From positions 1-15,927 of the forward strand of contig CAMXNV010000023.1 of NCBI GenBank assembly GCA_947245315.1: a stretch of 15,927 nucleotides of DNA. Reading direction: 5' to 3'. A program made the position numbers and the translations under genes. Positions 14,544 through 15,927 of this stretch are shown piece after piece. The notes beneath the pieces are model-generated. The model was not told the DNA's origin and did not search any database. It saw only the letters and a list, made by a program, of their open reading frames with translations. The number at the start of each line of letters is the position of its first letter. Position 1 is the stretch's first letter. This stretch comes from an uncultured Oscillibacter sp. Lineage in GTDB: Bacteria > Bacillota > Clostridia > Oscillospirales > Oscillospiraceae.

Positions 14544-15926
14544 TTACTTGCTCAGGGCCTCGTCGATGGCCTTGGCCGCCGTCTTGCCCGCGCCCATGGC
14601 CAGGATGACCGTGGCCGCGCCGGTGACCGCGTCGCCTCCGGCATAGACCTTCTCCCGGGAGGTCAGGCCCTCCTCGTTCACCACGATGCCGCCCTTCCGG
14701 TTGATCTCCAAGCCCTTGGTGGTGGACTTAATCAGCGGGTTGGGGCTGGTGCCCAGGGACATGATGACGCAGTCCACATCCAGGTCAAACTCGCTGTCCG
14801 GGACCTCGATGGGCCGCCGCCGCCCGGAGGCGTCGGGCTCGCCCAGCTCCATGCGGATGCAGCGGATCTTGTTCACGTCGTCGTTTTCGTCCGCAAAGAT
14901 CTCCACCGGGTTGCAGAGGGTCTTGAAGATGATCCCCTCCTCCTCGGCGTGCTCCACCTCTTCCTTACGGGCGGGGAGCTCCTCCATGCCCCGGCGGTAG
15001 ACGATGTAGACCTCGGCTCCCAGGCGCTTGGCGCACCGGGCCGCGTCCATGGCCACGTTGCCGCCGCCCACCACGGCCACCTTCTTGGGGCGCTGGATGG
15101 GGGTGTCGGAATCGGGCAGGTAGGCCTTCATGAGGTTGATCCGGGTCAGGAACTCGTTGGCGGAGTACACGCCCCGGTAGTTCACGCCGGGGATGTCCAT
15201 GAACATGGGCAGGCCCGCGCCGGAGCCGATGAACACGGCCTCAAAGCCCTGCTCCTCCATGAGCTCGTCAATGGAGATAGTCCGGCCGATGACCGTATCC
15301 GTGGCGATGGTGACGCCCATGGCCTTCAGCCCGTCCACTTCCTTCTGGACGATGGCCTTGGGCAGACGGAACTCGGGGATGCCGTAGACCAGCACGCCGC
15401 CCGCCAGGTGCAGGGCCTCGAACACGGTGACCTCGTACCCCTTCCGGGCCAGGTCCCCCGCGCAGGTCAGGCCCGCAGGGCCGGAGCCCACGACGGCGAC
15501 GCGGTGCCCGTTGCTGGCGGGCTTCTCCGGAGCCCCGGCGGAATGGGCGTTGTGCCAGTCGGCCACGAAGCGCTCCAGCCGTCCGATGCCCACGGGGTCC
15601 CCCTTCTTGCCCCGGACGCAGTACATTTCGCACTGGGTCTCCTGGGGGCACACCCGGCCGCAGACGGCGGGGAGGGCGGAGGTGTTGGAGATGATCTGAT
15701 AGGCCTCCTCAAACTCCCCGGCGGCCACCTTCTCGATGAACTCGGGGATATGTACCATAACGGGGCAGCCCTGCATGCAGGGCTTGTTCTTGCAGTTCAG
15801 GCAGCGCTTCGCCTCGTCCAGGGCCTGCTCCTCGGTGTAGCCCAGGGCCACCTCCTGGAAGTTCTTATTCCGGACGTTGGGGTCCTGGGAGGGCATGGGG
15901 TTTTTCTGTAAAGACATATTGGCCAT
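14544..15926 (-). CDS. gltA: NADPH-dependent glutamate synthase small chain / NfnB-type oxidoreductase
   Basis: This is a 460-aa cytoplasmic flavoprotein moving electrons between NAD(P)H and Fe-S clusters. The N-terminal Fe-S domain has CLNCKNKPCMQGC (Cys42, 45, 50, 54) and CGRVCPQETQCEMYC (Cys89, 93, 99, 103). The FAD-binding GSGPAGL is at 147-153, the NADP-binding GGGNVAM at 287-293, and the closing GGDAVTGAATVILAMGAGK at 430-448. The family is annotated either as homotetrameric glutamate synthase (gltA) or as the NfnB subunit of the ferredoxin:NADP oxidoreductase. The second needs an NfnA partner, which would lie just beyond the window. The start at 15926 fits the family N-terminus (MANMSLQKNPMPSQDPNVRN), but the window ends one base further, so its ribosome site is not visible. 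Confidence 0.93.
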   Translation of the reverse strand: MANMSLQKNPMPSQDPNVRNKNFQEVALGYTEEQALDEAKRCLNCKNKPCMQGCPVMVHIPEFIEKVAAGEFEEAYQIISNTSALPAVCGRVCPQETQCEMYCVRGKKGDPVGIGRLERFVADWHNAHSAGAPEKPASNGHRVAVVGSGPAGLTCAGDLARKGYEVTVFEALHLAGGVLVYGIPEFRLPKAIVQKEVDGLKAMGVTIATDTVIGRTISIDELMEEQGFEAVFIGSGAGLPMFMDIPGVNYRGVYSANEFLTRINLMKAYLPDSDTPIQRPKKVAVVGGGNVAMDAARCAKRLGAEVYIVYRRGMEELPARKEEVEHAEEEGIIFKTLCNPVEIFADENDDVNKIRCIRMELGEPDASGRRRPIEVPDSEFDLDVDCVIMSLGTSPNPLIKSTTKGLEINRKGGIVVNEEGLTSREKVYAGGDAVTGAATVILAMGAGKTAAKAIDEALSK

Positions 15927-15927
15927 G

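Noticed and set aside
14154..15911. 585-codon + strand open frame opposite the gltA-type gene
   Set aside because: It is a shadow frame: the minus strand encodes a clear FAD/Fe-S protein over the same bases.

Overview
The window looks like the chromosome of a GC-rich Firmicute, probably a gut Clostridia of the Oscillospiraceae type. This is inferred from a coding GC of roughly 60-65%, strong GGAGG-type ribosome sites, TATAAT-type promoters and Clostridia-style lipoprotein signal peptides. No taxonomic marker gene is present.

Region 1 (1-4224, + strand) is metabolic and transport related. It holds the 3' part of an ABC transporter ATPase with a TOBE domain, its substrate-binding lipoprotein, a small four-helix membrane protein of unknown function, a HAD hydrolase with a substituted motif I, and a VOC protein that keeps all four glyoxalase I metal ligands. 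A strong intrinsic terminator at 4189-4224 closes the group.

Region 2 (about 4225-13200) is best read as an antiviral defence island built around a RADAR system. On the minus strand, rdrA (a very large P-loop ATPase, 1033 aa) is followed after 29 nt by rdrB (an 874-aa adenosine deaminase-like protein with all ADA catalytic motifs). Converging on rdrB and overlapping its 3' end by 26 nt is a + strand gene for a two-helix SLATT/DUF4231-type membrane protein, a kind of accessory protein reported at some RADAR loci. Upstream of rdrA on the same strand is a separately transcribed 663-aa protein of unknown family. Its PRPP-loop-like motif suggests a phosphoribosyltransferase-like domain, and it is the best candidate here for an undescribed partner of RADAR. 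Each unit has its own recognisable promoter: 4266-4294 for SLATT, 10727-10755 for rdrA, and 13104-13132 for the 663-aa gene. A bidirectional terminator at 10788-10822 separates the 663-aa gene from rdrA. The 3' part of rdrA and the leader of the 663-aa gene are strikingly AT-rich, which fits mosaic or recently acquired DNA.

Region 3 (13283-15926, - strand) holds an FAD/NADPH and Fe-S oxidoreductase of the glutamate synthase small chain / NfnB family. One nucleotide after its stop begins a lipoprotein with an acidic Pro-rich linker and two tandem copies of a ~140-residue domain.

In the proposed working model, RdrA and RdrB form the adenosine/ATP deaminating complex triggered by phage, and the SLATT protein would act at the membrane. 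The PRPP-motif protein could sense or modify nucleotides. Its link to RADAR rests only on position.
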